A stretch of DNA of 64,000 nucleotides, taken from contig NZ_KB235914.1 of NCBI RefSeq assembly GCF_000332175.1, positions 751,966-815,965 of the forward strand. Direction: 5' to 3'. The notes under the pieces were generated by a model that was not told the DNA's origin, did not search any database, and saw only the letters and a list, made by a program, of their open reading frames with translations. Positions within the stretch are counted from its first letter, which is position 1, and every line of letters begins with the position of its first letter. This stretch comes from Pseudanabaena sp. PCC 6802 (GTDB lineage Bacteria > Cyanobacteriota > Cyanobacteriia > Pseudanabaenales > Pseudanabaenaceae). Position numbers and translations under genes: made by a program. Shown here one piece after another: positions 37,228 through 47,052 of this stretch.

Positions 37228-38313
37228 TCATTTTGTAATACTTTGTATAGGAGATTTGGGGGCTAATTGCTTCTTCCCAGTCAGGACATCAGAAGCAAAC
37301 CAGTTATGCCCAAAAGCTAGATATCCTTTGGCTTCCAATGGCATACCTGGTTGATAGATCAGTTTTATATGGCTGACCTTTCGCCAAAAGACGCTAGACG
37401 CTCTAGCACCTAAGAAGCGATCGCCAACGCTAATATTACTGGGCCATAGGTCTGGAACAGATGGTTTCTGGGACAATCCAGGCCAAGTCAGAAAAGCATT
37501 TTTCTTAGCTGGAGTACACGCTCCTTTTTCAATCAAATAGTCTAAGAATTGCTCCCATCGCGGTTCGGCATAGGGCTGCTTATCCAGAAAACATTCCAAA
37601 CCAATTCTAGGCAGAAGAGTATCTCCCATATCAAAACTTAGGATAACTGTATCGGCGAACTCTGATACAGTCGATACGAGAGTAGAGAATGTATGTATTG
37701 AATCTGCCCAGCCAATTTGGATTAGGTAATCTAATACTTGATTTGGAGAAATCCCCTGGACATTCACCCTAACAGCTTTGGCTACGCGAGATAACATGGC
37801 TCCGAGATGGCTAATCGTTGTCCCAACAGGTAAAAAATCAGCACAACGGCGCAGATTCGACTCAAGTAGTGGAGAAATCTGAAGGTTAAGGAGCCTGACC
37901 ATTTGCAGTAGTCTTTCAGCATCAAGAGGATTGTCCTCTCTAAATTGCAGGAAGATAGAGGGAGTGGGAACTTGAGGCATCCGTTCGTTCACGTCAAATT
38001 CCAGCCCAACATTTCTAATCTCTTGTTGCAGTGAAGAGTTGGGCTTTGTCCAATTCTGATAAAAGTCTTGCAAAAATTGCCATGCTGGAGCGATCGAAAA
38101 ACTTTCTGGCAATTTCCGATCGAGGCAAGGGAGACGGACTTGGAAATCAACTCCCGATCGATCTGCGCCCAAACGACATTCAAGCCCAGCCAAAGACGAG
38201 GAAGGTAAAACTTGGCTGAGAGACTGGATGCGGGACAAAGCTTCGGGAGAAACCAGGTCGGGATGTAGTTGGGAGACGACGATTTTTAGGTAATTTTCCA
38301 TAGAATAGTTCAT
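37228..38313 (-). CDS. Unrecognised 361-aa protein of the RiPP cluster
   Basis: No family is recognised. Visible elements: VVSQLHPDLVSPEALSRI near the start, GLECRLGADRSGVDFQVRLP, a middle VRVNVQGISPNQVLDYLIQI, an LSFDMGDTLLPRIGLECFLD segment, and a C-terminal HIKLIYQPGMPLEAKGYLAF. There is no signal peptide or clear transmembrane helix, so it is probably cytosolic. It is the first large gene after the precursor and is tightly coupled (13 bp) to the terpene-cyclase-like gene, which suggests the two act together. A prenyl-group or scaffold role is speculative. An in-frame ATG lies 4 codons inside (MNYSMEN). Confidence 0.7.
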   Translation of the reverse strand: MNYSMENYLKIVVSQLHPDLVSPEALSRIQSLSQVLPSSSLAGLECRLGADRSGVDFQVRLPCLDRKLPESFSIAPAWQFLQDFYQNWTKPNSSLQQEIRNVGLEFDVNERMPQVPTPSIFLQFREDNPLDAERLLQMVRLLNLQISPLLESNLRRCADFLPVGTTISHLGAMLSRVAKAVRVNVQGISPNQVLDYLIQIGWADSIHTFSTLVSTVSEFADTVILSFDMGDTLLPRIGLECFLDKQPYAEPRWEQFLDYLIEKGACTPAKKNAFLTWPGLSQKPSVPDLWPSNISVGDRFLGARASSVFWRKVSHIKLIYQPGMPLEAKGYLAFGHNWFASDVLTGKKQLAPKSPIQSITK

Positions 38314-38750
38314 ATAGTTTACTCCTGTTTGAGATGAATTGCCGACCCTGGAACTTCCAACTGAGATGGAGATGCCGCGTTACCATTTCAAGGGTTTCGG
38401 CTAAAATCTTTATCAAAAAAGTCAAATAAAATGCTCGCTAGGGAGGCTGAAAATACGCTGAGAGTATTACCAGTGTTCAACGCCTTAAGTGTTATAGAAA
38501 TTCTAAATGAATCGCAAATGGTGAGTGGGAGTTGTGTTGCCGCACTGAGATTCCACATCTACTCCCATTCATCAATTAGAAAGGAGCGTCTATTGAGTGA
38601 TGCAAAATTTGACTGCTCGTAAACGAGAAGGGGGGTGGGGGCCAACAGTTACGTCTACCTTCCGTACGTACCCCCAAGAAGGGGGTATACCCCTTCACCC
38701 CATAAATAAATCTCTTTTAGATCTGAAAGACGCTATACCGATCGCAAAAT
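38314..38750. other. Gap between precursor and modification genes
   Basis: This 437-bp gap has a family-3-type palindrome (38621-38737) near the precursor end and about 300 bp upstream of the 361-aa gene. Small ORFs on the plus strand here lack RBS and family features. No second precursor was found. Confidence 0.5.
38621..38737 (-). repeat. Palindromic repeat family 3, copy 2 (diverged)
   Basis: It shares CCCCCAAGAAGGGGGTATACC-like core elements (CCCCCAAGAAGGGGG, CCCCTTCACCCCA) and the end GATCTGAAAGACGCTATA with copies at 9727 and 45376. It lies 13 bp past the precursor stop and may terminate or attenuate, giving excess precursor transcript. Confidence 0.55.
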
Positions 38751-39041
38751 TTAGTAGCAGGCACTTAGCGTATATGTGATCGGCACATCCTCACCTTCAT
38801 CATCATTGGCCAGAGCCTCAATCCACTCATTCCCAATGGCAACTTCTATTGCCATTGCAGCTAAGACTTCCTCTTTAGTGAAAAAGTAGCCTTTCTCCTC
38901 TCCCAACTTTACAGCTAGTTCGCCAAGACTATCTGGATCTGTTGCTGCTTTAAGCCGTTCTTGCAGCATTGGGTCTTTCAACAGTTCCAGGTAAAACTGT
39001 TCGAGGTTGGTAGTTGACTGGGTTGTAGTTGTTGTAATCAT
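38751..39041 (-). CDS. Nif11-leader RiPP precursor peptide
   Basis: A 96-aa peptide. After a Thr-rich start, residues 12-60 are a Nif11 leader: NLEQFYLELLKDPMLQERLK, then DSLGELAVKLGEEKGYFFTK and EEVLAAM. A variable tail ends EGEDVPITYTLSACY, so the presumed core offers Thr, Thr, Ser and Cys for heterocycle formation. There is no GG cleavage motif; the acidic NDDEGED stretch is the likely leader-core junction. GGAGAAA lies about 8 nt before the ATG. It is transcribed toward the 361-aa, terpene-cyclase-like, YcaO, SagB and exporter genes, as expected for the substrate of those enzymes. Confidence 0.88.
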   Translation of the reverse strand: MITTTTTQSTTNLEQFYLELLKDPMLQERLKAATDPDSLGELAVKLGEEKGYFFTKEEVLAAMAIEVAIGNEWIEALANDDEGEDVPITYTLSACY

Positions 39042-39558
39042 GTGGTTTCTCCTTTGAGAAATCGAGTTTTATCAAACATTAGGTAGAATTAGAACATTGA
39101 TTAGTCTAAAAAAGATACATACATACTCGAACGCCGAATAAATTTATGAATTGATATTAATCACATAATTTGGGTATTTACCATCACTGATATAGCTATA
39201 GCCAACAGGCTTAGGACGGGGTGCAGGGGTTCCACACGGCAGTGGCTCTAGGGGGAAACCCCCAAGACCGCCCTGCCTCCCCTGCGTGGGGGCGCAGCCC
39301 CCACACCCCCTGTCCTAACAGATCTGTCCATGACTATAATCAGAATTCAGGCGGTAGCAGAGGAATGCTGGAAATTTCAGTACAGATATAGAGGAATGGC
39401 ACTGAAATAAGATGGGGCGATTAGCTAGCGTAGGCTTGATATGAAATCGCAGAATCTGTAGGGGTAGCGCCCCCGCGTCTACCCTTCACGCATTGGGACT
39501 TTATCAGGCTTATGTTGAAGCGTCTTGCTGATGCTTCCCAAAATCTCAACTGAACTCT
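39042..39558. other. Upstream region of the RiPP precursor
   Basis: This 517-bp gap has AT-rich sequence directly upstream of the precursor (promoter likely within 39060-39180), a family-1 repeat (39191-39338) and about 220 bp with no recognised feature. Confidence 0.5.
39191..39338 (+). repeat. Palindromic repeat family 1, copy 5 (long form)
   Basis: It starts TATAGCTATAGCCAACAGGC and ends CAGATCTGTCCATGACTATA. Nested CCCCTGCGTGGGGGCGCAGC arms make it the longest copy. Confidence 0.8.
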
Positions 39559-40101
39559 TTAAGATAAAAGCCGATCGACAGAAACGGAAATATCCGCAAA
39601 AGCAAGAGGCGCGATCTTTCCTCCCACAAATGCACTTTCTTCACTGTATTTACCATCTTGAGGATACCTGAATACAATGACTTGCTTGTCAGATAAATCT
39701 AAAACCCAATATTCCTGAATTCCAGCATTAGCATAGATTGCGGCTTTGAGTTCCAGGTCTTTCTTTAAGCTTGTTTTAGCTACTTCTACTATCCAAAAAA
39801 TATCCTGAGGGGTGGGATGGCGATCGCTATACAATGATTCTGGCAGCCGCACAATGGCAATATCTGGTTCTGGTTCCGAGTCAGACAGCGTAATGGGGCC
39901 ATTAAAGCGAACATCGGCTTTACCAGATAATAACTCCTCTAAATATTTGGTACTGCGTTTGGCTGTGGCATAATGAATTGGAGTTTCTGGACTCATTTCA
40001 ATTATTTCGCCTCTTAGTAGTTCTACATGGCGATCGCGCAGAATGCCCGCCTCAATCATGGAATGATAATCATCTACAGACCATTTAGCTAGTGTATTCA
40101 T
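39559..40101 (-). CDS. Uma2 family endonuclease-like protein
   Basis: A 180-aa protein with the compact Uma2 form. WSVDDYHSMIEAGILRDRHV is followed by ELLRGEIIEMSPETPIHY, then the nuclease core EPEPDIAIVRLPES...DIFWIVEVAKTSLKKDL, with D and E-x-x-K, and AGIQEYWVLDLSDK. It has the full set of PD-(D/E)XK residues, in contrast to the remnant near 16.8 kb. Role unknown; it lies upstream of the RiPP precursor but shows no sign of belonging to it. Confidence 0.88.
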   Translation of the reverse strand: MNTLAKWSVDDYHSMIEAGILRDRHVELLRGEIIEMSPETPIHYATAKRSTKYLEELLSGKADVRFNGPITLSDSEPEPDIAIVRLPESLYSDRHPTPQDIFWIVEVAKTSLKKDLELKAAIYANAGIQEYWVLDLSDKQVIVFRYPQDGKYSEESAFVGGKIAPLAFADISVSVDRLLS

Positions 40102-40153
40102 AATCCATTCCCAAGTTAGATTTCACAGTGCGATCGTGTATTAGCATTCCAAG

Positions 40154-41164
40154 TTATGTCTTAGGGTCGTCTTTGATGGCTTCGTAAGGCTGGGGCTCTC
40201 GAAGGCGCTTTTCTATAAATTGGCGACGATGCTGAGCTATTTGGTGATAAATTTCCTTACGCGATAAATTGACTTTGCCAACAGGTTCGTGTTCGTACAG
40301 GCTGTGCCAAGGAGTAAATGACAAGCTCTCATCTAATCGTTTGCGTTCGTCAAAATCAAATGATTGAGGTGGGATAACGATTGTTGCTACCTCAATTGGT
40401 TCGGAATTCCATTCCTTAGTTGGGTCTTCAATTGGGGTAAGATTGTCATCAATATAAGGTTGAATCAGGAATTTAAACTTAGTTGTCTTGGCATCCTCAG
40501 TTAAATACTTACGAATAGCTGCACGTAGATAGTTTGCATCCGAACCTTCAATAGAATTAGGAGGCGACTCCACATCTTCAGGCTGCACGGCAAATTTGAT
40601 GGTTTGAGACCCTAATTGATAAGGTGTCGTACTCCAGTATTGGATACGGAGAGGATTTTCCACCTTTCGAGCACCAATCTCCTCTCGAATTTGCTTCGCG
40701 CGAACCACCACTTCCTGTAGCTCCGGGCTAGTTGGCATGATGCCAGCTTCGGCACTGAATACAATCAGATATTCCTGAGCGTCACGCACGAAGAAGCGGG
40801 GGAAATTCAAAAGCACAAAATCTTGAGTTCTCTCCTCATCATCCATAATCTTTTTTCCTGCAACACTCATAAGCTTAATTGCCATGCCACGACCAGCAGG
40901 GTTAGTATCTGGTTCCAGCACTCCTCGCTCTTTAGGAGGGGCACTATTGGAGAAACGCACCCAAATGGGATATTCCTTCCCTGCGAAAACACCAACCTTC
41001 ATGCGATCAGGAATATTATCGTTAATGATGAATTTCCCATACACTAGCCCGTGACTTTTAGCATGTAATTGTCTTAAGTCTGGGCCTTTTTCTTCTTGTG
41101 CTTTAAGGCTTCTATCTAGGACAAGTTTGGTTGCTTCTTCCTCGCTAATTTGGCGATCGCTCAT
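40154..41164 (-). CDS. Catalase-family haem protein (small, AOS-like subgroup)
   Basis: A 336-aa protein of the catalase-like superfamily. RQLHAKSHGLVYGKFII supplies the distal His, and VGVFAGKEYPIWVRFSN and NPAGRGMAIKLMSV are conserved catalase-core elements. TQDFVLLNFPRFFVRDAQEY follows. It is shorter than classical 480-aa catalases and resembles the minimal catalase/allene-oxide-synthase-like group, whose members range from peroxidases to lipid-hydroperoxide enzymes. Substrate is unknown. It is separate from the PerR/KatG block and lies 52 bp from the Uma2 gene on the same strand. Confidence 0.85.
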   Translation of the reverse strand: MSDRQISEEEATKLVLDRSLKAQEEKGPDLRQLHAKSHGLVYGKFIINDNIPDRMKVGVFAGKEYPIWVRFSNSAPPKERGVLEPDTNPAGRGMAIKLMSVAGKKIMDDEERTQDFVLLNFPRFFVRDAQEYLIVFSAEAGIMPTSPELQEVVVRAKQIREEIGARKVENPLRIQYWSTTPYQLGSQTIKFAVQPEDVESPPNSIEGSDANYLRAAIRKYLTEDAKTTKFKFLIQPYIDDNLTPIEDPTKEWNSEPIEVATIVIPPQSFDFDERKRLDESLSFTPWHSLYEHEPVGKVNLSRKEIYHQIAQHRRQFIEKRLREPQPYEAIKDDPKT

Positions 41165-41638
41165 AACATTGCTCCTTGAAATAATTATTCTAAGGCAAAA
41201 GATATAGAACTACAGTAGATCAAAATTACTATCTCACCTTACGCGGAAGATTCCGAAACCCTCACCCCTAGCTCATCCCCCTCAGGGAGAGGGGAACAAA
41301 ACCACAACGGGGGTTACGCCCCTGCGACCCTTATGTATAAAGGGTACGTACAGGTTAAAAAAGATAAGGATTCCGCGTAACATCAGTTACTATTTTCAAT
41401 CAAGGGTATGTCCTTAAGTTATATTATCTCATTGCATTTGTAAGTAAGAAAAAGTGACTTGTTTTATTGTCTAAAAATCATAGTGTAGCTGCTCAGACTA
41501 AGCCAAAACCTATGAAAACTGCTATTCGCAGTCATAAAGCAATTGCACAAAAATAATTGTTAAGAAAGTGATGTTCTCTTTTTAAGTAATGTTAAAGTTT
41601 GATCGAACACACACTTAACTACAGAGCTTGCTCATGCA
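41165..41638. other. Intergenic region with repeat family 2
   Basis: This 474-bp gap between the divergent catalase-like and STAND genes holds repeat family 2 (41232-41389) and an AT-rich stretch that should contain the STAND-gene promoter. No other feature seen. Confidence 0.5.
41232..41389 (+). repeat. MITE-like repeat family 2, copy 2
   Basis: It has the ends CTCACCTTACGCGGAAGATT and GGATTCCGCGTAACATCAG and the internal GCGACCCTTATGTATAAAGG. Very similar to the copy at 10803-10962. Confidence 0.8.
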
Positions 41639-44600
41639 ATGACAACTGAAGAAGTTCTGATTTTACTAGATTCGGTATTTCAGCCAAAACACCTGAATAC
41701 TATTCAAGAAATCGTTTTTCGACATGCTTGGGAGGGATTGAGCTATGCCGAAATTGCTGAGCAACATGGCTACGACTCGGAATATATCAAGCAAGTTGGG
41801 GCTCAAGTATGGCGAATGCTTTCCCAGGAACTAGGATTTAAGGTTAGTAAAAGCAACTTTCGGTCTATATTACAACGTTATACGTCTAAAAGTCATGGAA
41901 GCAACCCATCTTCGGCAGATCGGCTAGAAGTCAGAAGTGAGTTGGATGCAACATCTGTGCAGGAGCGTCGTGCAGGAAATTCACGAGAGAGTCAGGCAGA
42001 AAAGGCTGAAGAAGAATTGTTATCTCCTTTGTCAGCCTATCAAGATTGGGGTGAAGCAATTAATGTCTCAGCTTTTTATGGGCGAACAGATGAGTTAGCG
42101 TTATTAAAACAGTGGATTGTTGGCGATCACGCTAACCTTCATTGCAGTGTTGTAGCTATTCTAGGTATGGGTGGTATAGGTAAGACTGCTCTATCTGTAA
42201 GTCTAGCTCAGCAGATTCAGAATGAGTTTAACTATGTCATTTGGAGAAGTTTGCGCAATCCTAGACCTCTCCAAGAACTTTTAACCGATATCGTGAATGT
42301 TTTATCCGATCGGCAATCCATAAATTTGTCGAAAAATACTAGCGAATTAGTAGCCTGCTTGCTTGAATATTTGCGGGGATATCGGTGTCTTTTGGTATTG
42401 GATAACTACGAAGCAGTTTTGCAAAGTGGTAGTATTCACGGTCAGTACCGAGAGGGATACGAAGATTACGGTCAGTTCTTACATCAATTGGGGGAAGTCC
42501 ATCACCAGAGCTGTGCGATCCTAACTAGCCGCGAAAAGCCACTAGAAATTGAAGCATTGCAGGGTAGAATCCTACCAGTTCGCATACTAAACCTCAAAGG
42601 TTTACAATTCTTAGAAGGACAGCAAATTCTGAGTTCAAAAGGATTATCAATCTCTATAGAGGAGAGTAATAAGTTAGTCGATCGCTATGATGGCAATCCA
42701 TTAGCACTTAAAATAGTTGCTACGGCAATTTTAGAACTATTTAATGGTAATACCCATGATTTCCTGCAACAAAATGCTATCGTTTTTAATGGAATTCGCC
42801 ATCTTTTAGAGCAGCAGTTTCAGCGCTTGTCAGGTCTCGAAACTAGTGTAATGTACTGGTTAGCCATTAATCGCAAACCAGTTCTTCTCGACGAATTACA
42901 ATTAGATATCGTACCTGCTATATCCAAAGCCATCTTGTTGGAAATCCTTATCTCCCTAAGTCGGAGATCGCTAATTGAAAGGTATCCTACAGGATTTACA
43001 CAACAATCTGCAATCATGGAGTTCATAACCGACAAGCTCGTAACCACGATGTGCGAGGAAATCCAGGGGAGCGCAGGATTGGGGATTCATTATCTCAACA
43101 GTTATGCTTCGATCAAAGCACAGGCTAGCGAATACATTAGAGATAATCAGATCCGCTTTATTCTGAAGCCTATGCTAGAGATCTTGATTTCTACATATTC
43201 CTCTCAAACACTGCTGGAAGAGCGACTTCGGCAAATATTAGGGAGGTTGCGTGCGGAAACATTTCTTTCGTCAGGGTATGCTGGAGGGAACGTGTTAAAT
43301 ATTCTCTGCCACTTGCAAAGCAATCTCACAGGTTATGACTTCTCAAATCTAGTCGTAAGGCAGGCATATTTAAACAAGGCAATTTTGCATGATGTCAACT
43401 TCGCTGGTGCTAACCTGGCTACATCTTTGTTTGCTGAAACGTTTGCTGGCATCTTAGCTCTAGAGTTTAGTCCTGACGGTCAGATCCTGGCGATCGGCGA
43501 TACCAATCAGGAGATACATCTGTACCGAGTAAAGGATGGAACTAAGGCATTGAGCTATCGAGGTCATAGTTGTCGCGTCTGGGCGATCTCCTTTAGTCCT
43601 GATGGTAAAATGTTCGTGACAGGGAGCGGCGATAAAACTTTCAAACTATGGGATACTCAGACGGGTGCGTGCCTCAAAACCTTCGCAGGTCACTCTGGTT
43701 ATGGGTGTCTAGCTGTTTTCAGTCCTGATGGTCAATATTTAGTTAGTGGTAGCTTTGATAAGCGTTTAAAGCTATGGGATGTTGCCTCAGGGAAATGCTT
43801 AAAAACCCTAAAAGGACATCAAGGCTATATCTTATCAATTGCTTTTAATTCCGATGGTTCCACGATCGCTAGCGGCAGTATGGATGGAGTAATTAAGATT
43901 TGGAATGCCAGTACAGGTGAATGTTTAAATACTCTAAAAGACCATGCTGATAAGGTTTCATCAGTTGCTTTTAGTCCTAAGCAAGATATTCTTGCCAGTG
44001 GTAGTAGCGATCGCACGATTAAGCTTTGGGATATAAATGCAGCTCGATGTTTGACCACCCTTACAGGGCATACTGATGAAGTTAGATCGGTTGCGTTTAG
44101 CCCGGATGGAGAAATTCTAGCGAGTGGGAGCTACGACTCAAGCGTAAAACTATGGCAACTCAGAGCAGGAAGATGCATCAAAACCTTGCAAGGTTCATCC
44201 CCTGGTCGAATCGATGCACTTGCATTTAGCCCTGCCGATCCAAATAATGTCGATCGCGATGTTAATGGAAATCAGCAAAGAGCAATCGTTGCCAGTGGAG
44301 GAATTAATTGTAGCGTGAGTTTGTGGAATGCTTCCACTGGAGAAAGACTGCGCACTCTGCAAGGATATATCAGTACTGTCTGGTCGATATCTTTTAGTCC
44401 CGACGGACGAACTCTTTGCAGCGGGGGTGGAAATCGATCCATAGAGCTATGGGATATCTCAACTGGCAAATGTTGTAAAACTTTGACAGGTCATGCTGGT
44501 TTTGTGTGGCACGTTGCCTTTGCCAATAATGGAAGAACGATCGTATCCAGTAGCGAAGATTGTACAGAAAAGCTGTGGGATTCTAGTACTGGGGAGTGCT

Positions 44601-45352
44601 GTCAAACATGGCAAAGTGGTTTCAGAATCATGCATTCTGCTGCCGTCAGTCCAGATGGGCAAATGATAGCTAGTAGCAAAGGGGATTATGCGATCGCTCT
44701 ATACGAAGTGACTTCAGGGAAGTGCTGTCAAATGTTTTACGGACATTATGCTGAGATTGTAGCGCTCTGCTTTAGTTCAAACAGAGAGATACTCGCCAGT
44801 GGTAGTTCGGACAGAACTATACGTTTATGGGACATCGCTACGGGAAAATGCTGGCGCAAAATACAAGAGCGCAGTTACTGCATGACACTGGCTTTTAGCA
44901 ATGATGGACAGATTCTAGCAAGTGGCAATCATGAAGAAACGATCGATATATGGGATGTCAACACGGGTAAGTGTATTAAAGTTTTGCGCGGCCACATCGG
45001 TGCTATACGCTCAGTTGCATTCAGCCCGGATGGCAGACTATTAGCAAGTGTCGGGCACGATCGAATTGTGAGGTTATGGGATACGCATACTTGGGAATGT
45101 CATAAAACCTTTGCAGGTCATGGTAGGGCAATATACTCTGTTGCATTTAGCCCTACTGGAGAAATACTTGCAAGCGGTAGTCATGATGAGACTATCAAGC
45201 TATGGGATATCCAAATCGGCGAATGTATTAAAACCATGCGATCGCCTCGTCCGTATGAAGGCATGAATATTACTGGTGTGACTGGTTTGACAGAAGCTCA
45301 GAAAGGCACTCTTAAAGCTTTAGGAGCAGTCGAGGCTAGTAGTGGCGATTAG
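41639..45352 (+). CDS. STAND NTPase: N-terminal helical domain, NB-ARC and 14 WD40 repeats
   Basis: A 1237-aa protein. Residues 1-85 are a vMAP-like/HTH domain ([20 protein letters not shown]). NB-ARC has P-loop [14 protein letters not shown] and Walker [11 protein letters not shown] winged helical linker, a short pentapeptide-like stretch ([20 protein letters not shown]) and 14 WD40 units (residues ~590-1200, [24 protein letters not shown] type) follow. This could form two seven-bladed propellers. The end [20 protein letters not shown] is a tail I recall from other cyanobacterial WD40-STAND proteins. Such proteins are signal-triggered switches; some bacterial relatives act in conflict or phage defence. 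No effector domain is evident. Confidence 0.92.
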   Translation: MTTEEVLILLDSVFQPKHLNTIQEIVFRHAWEGLSYAEIAEQHGYDSEYIKQVGAQVWRMLSQELGFKVSKSNFRSILQRYTSKSHGSNPSSADRLEVRSELDATSVQERRAGNSRESQAEKAEEELLSPLSAYQDWGEAINVSAFYGRTDELALLKQWIVGDHANLHCSVVAILGMGGIGKTALSVSLAQQIQNEFNYVIWRSLRNPRPLQELLTDIVNVLSDRQSINLSKNTSELVACLLEYLRGYRCLLVLDNYEAVLQSGSIHGQYREGYEDYGQFLHQLGEVHHQSCAILTSREKPLEIEALQGRILPVRILNLKGLQFLEGQQILSSKGLSISIEESNKLVDRYDGNPLALKIVATAILELFNGNTHDFLQQNAIVFNGIRHLLEQQFQRLSGLETSVMYWLAINRKPVLLDELQLDIVPAISKAILLEILISLSRRSLIERYPTGFTQQSAIMEFITDKLVTTMCEEIQGSAGLGIHYLNSYASIKAQASEYIRDNQIRFILKPMLEILISTYSSQTLLEERLRQILGRLRAETFLSSGYAGGNVLNILCHLQSNLTGYDFSNLVVRQAYLNKAILHDVNFAGANLATSLFAETFAGILALEFSPDGQILAIGDTNQEIHLYRVKDGTKALSYRGHSCRVWAISFSPDGKMFVTGSGDKTFKLWDTQTGACLKTFAGHSGYGCLAVFSPDGQYLVSGSFDKRLKLWDVASGKCLKTLKGHQGYILSIAFNSDGSTIASGSMDGVIKIWNASTGECLNTLKDHADKVSSVAFSPKQDILASGSSDRTIKLWDINAARCLTTLTGHTDEVRSVAFSPDGEILASGSYDSSVKLWQLRAGRCIKTLQGSSPGRIDALAFSPADPNNVDRDVNGNQQRAIVASGGINCSVSLWNASTGERLRTLQGYISTVWSISFSPDGRTLCSGGGNRSIELWDISTGKCCKTLTGHAGFVWHVAFANNGRTIVSSSEDCTEKLWDSSTGECCQTWQSGFRIMHSAAVSPDGQMIASSKGDYAIALYEVTSGKCCQMFYGHYAEIVALCFSSNREILASGSSDRTIRLWDIATGKCWRKIQERSYCMTLAFSNDGQILASGNHEETIDIWDVNTGKCIKVLRGHIGAIRSVAFSPDGRLLASVGHDRIVRLWDTHTWECHKTFAGHGRAIYSVAFSPTGEILASGSHDETIKLWDIQIGECIKTMRSPRPYEGMNITGVTGLTEAQKGTLKALGAVEASSGD

Positions 45353-45375
45353 CGAACTAATGCCTGCTCGCTATA

Positions 45376-45488
45376 TATAGCGGTTTTCAGATCGGAAAGA
45401 GTAGGGGGTTTGGGGGCGTTGCCCCCAAGAAGGGGTTCCACCCCTTCACCCCAAAAACAAAACCTGTTCTCAAGTGAAAACCGCTATA
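45376..45488 (-). repeat. Palindromic repeat family 3, copy 3
   Basis: It starts TATAGCGGTTTTCAGATCGG and ends AAGTGAAAACCGCTATA. The core TTGGGGGCGTTGCCCCCAAG matches copy 1 in opposite orientation. It lies between two convergent genes and may terminate both. Confidence 0.8.
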
Positions 45489-45489
45489 A

Positions 45490-45987
45490 TTAAAGCAGAT
45501 AGCTGCTAAAGGATAAATTTTCTACTTGTTCTACAGGAATCATCCATATTTTGTTCTGGTAGATGCGCCAAATCGCGCTCATGATGTAGCGATCTTGCAA
45601 GCAAATAACGTGGACGTGGGGTATGCCCGAATATTTGGAGCAAAATCGCAGAAAGTCTAGCGCCCGGATTAAACGCCCGTGTAAGAAAATTGCCATGTCT
45701 TCGCTACAGTTCTGGCGATACATGGTTACAGGCTGTGGCTCGCTCAAACCGCGCAGCTCGTATAAAAGATTGGTTTTGCCTTTAAAGTCAAGCTTGCGCG
45801 ACCTTACAGTCCAGTTACACAGTACACCGTATCCTAGAACTGCCATACCCAGGTCAATATCAAAGTCGCGCATCTGAAACTTGTTGGCTCCAACGCGATC
45901 TTTAAGCGTGTTATACCCCGTCCACTTGTGAAATTGCTCTAGCGCTTCATCGCTAATGTCTATGGTCGTACAGTAAGATGATGTCAT
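45490..45987 (-). CDS. Conserved hypothetical protein
   Basis: A 165-aa soluble protein, not recognised. Segments: TIDISDEALEQFHKWTGYNT, FDIDLGMAVLGYGVLCNW, AIFLHGRLIRALDFLRFCSK and PHVHVICLQDRYIMSAIWRI. Its clean composition and MxAIWRIYQ end look like a real protein. No signal peptide or membrane helix. Function unknown. Confidence 0.6.
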   Translation of the reverse strand: MTSSYCTTIDISDEALEQFHKWTGYNTLKDRVGANKFQMRDFDIDLGMAVLGYGVLCNWTVRSRKLDFKGKTNLLYELRGLSEPQPVTMYRQNCSEDMAIFLHGRLIRALDFLRFCSKYSGIPHVHVICLQDRYIMSAIWRIYQNKIWMIPVEQVENLSFSSYLL

Positions 45988-46170
45988 ATTTGCGTGGTTG
46001 CTTTAGTTTGACCAAAGTAAGCAGCTCTTTCCCCCTCAAGTTAAAGTAATCGTACCCATATCCTTGCATTTAGCTATGCCCACCCTCAATAATGCTTGTT
46101 TCAGTTGTTAACGGCATGTTAACTTTAGGCAAGTCAAAACACAACCTCCATCAACAATCTAGATAAATTT

Positions 46171-47052
46171 ATGACTTTATCTGCCAGTATTGGCGTTATT
46201 GGTGGCAGCGGTCTTTACAATATGGCGGCATTAACCGATATCCAGGAAGTAAAGATCGATACACCATTTGGTAGCCCTTCGGATGCTTTGATCGTTGGTA
46301 ACTTGTCAAATGTTCCCGTTGCTTTCTTAGCGCGACACGGGCGATCGCATCATTTGCTACCGTCAGAAGTGCCTTACCGTGCCAATATATACGCCATGAA
46401 AAGCCTGGGCGTACAGTACATTATTTCAGCATCGGCTGTGGGTTCTTTGCAAGAGTATGCCAAGCCATTGGATATGGTAATTCCCGATCAGTTTATCGAT
46501 CGTACGAGAGGGCGCATTTCTACCTTTTTTGGTAACGGAGTTGTGGCCCACATCGCCTTTGCCGATCCCGTCTGTCATAACCTGGCAAGCTTGCTGGCCA
46601 GCGCGGCTGAAAGTATCGACCTGGCCGACAGCAAGGTGCATCGCGGCGGTACCTATCTGTGCATGGAGGGGCCAGCCTTTTCCACGAAAGCGGAGTCGTT
46701 TTTGTATCGCAGTTGGGGAGCCAAAGTAATTGGCATGACAAATCTGACTGAGGCAAAGCTAGCCAGGGAGGCAGAAATTGCCTATGCAACTCTAGCTTTG
46801 GTAACCGACTACGACTGCTGGCACGAGCACCACGAGCATGTCAGCGTCAGTATGGTGCTTGACAACCTCAAGCGCAATGCCACCAATGCTCAAAAAACGA
46901 TTCAAGCAGCGGTGCAGAAAATTGCCGCCCACCCACCGCATTCGGAGGCGCATACAGCGCTCAAATATGCGATTATGACCGATCTAAAGAAAGTACCAAC
47001 CGAAACGATCGATCGGCTTGGTGTAATTATTAAAAAATATATTGATGCCTAA
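46171..47052 (+). CDS. mtnP: S-methyl-5'-thioadenosine phosphorylase
   Basis: A 293-aa purine-nucleoside-phosphorylase-fold enzyme that cleaves methylthioadenosine to adenine and methylthioribose-1-phosphate for methionine salvage. It has [15 protein letters not shown] for phosphate, [33 protein letters not shown] and [16 protein letters not shown], the family-defining segments. The downstream malic-enzyme gene overlaps its end by about 8 bp. Confidence 0.93.
   Translation: MTLSASIGVIGGSGLYNMAALTDIQEVKIDTPFGSPSDALIVGNLSNVPVAFLARHGRSHHLLPSEVPYRANIYAMKSLGVQYIISASAVGSLQEYAKPLDMVIPDQFIDRTRGRISTFFGNGVVAHIAFADPVCHNLASLLASAAESIDLADSKVHRGGTYLCMEGPAFSTKAESFLYRSWGAKVIGMTNLTEAKLAREAEIAYATLALVTDYDCWHEHHEHVSVSMVLDNLKRNATNAQKTIQAAVQKIAAHPPHSEAHTALKYAIMTDLKKVPTETIDRLGVIIKKYIDA

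Noticed and set aside
38431..38622. Possible second RiPP precursor on the plus strand
   Set aside because: No leader signature and opposite strand to the operon; it looks like a chance ORF.
45353..45489. Possible small RNA between two genes
   Set aside because: The structure is fully explained by repeat family 3, which recurs elsewhere.
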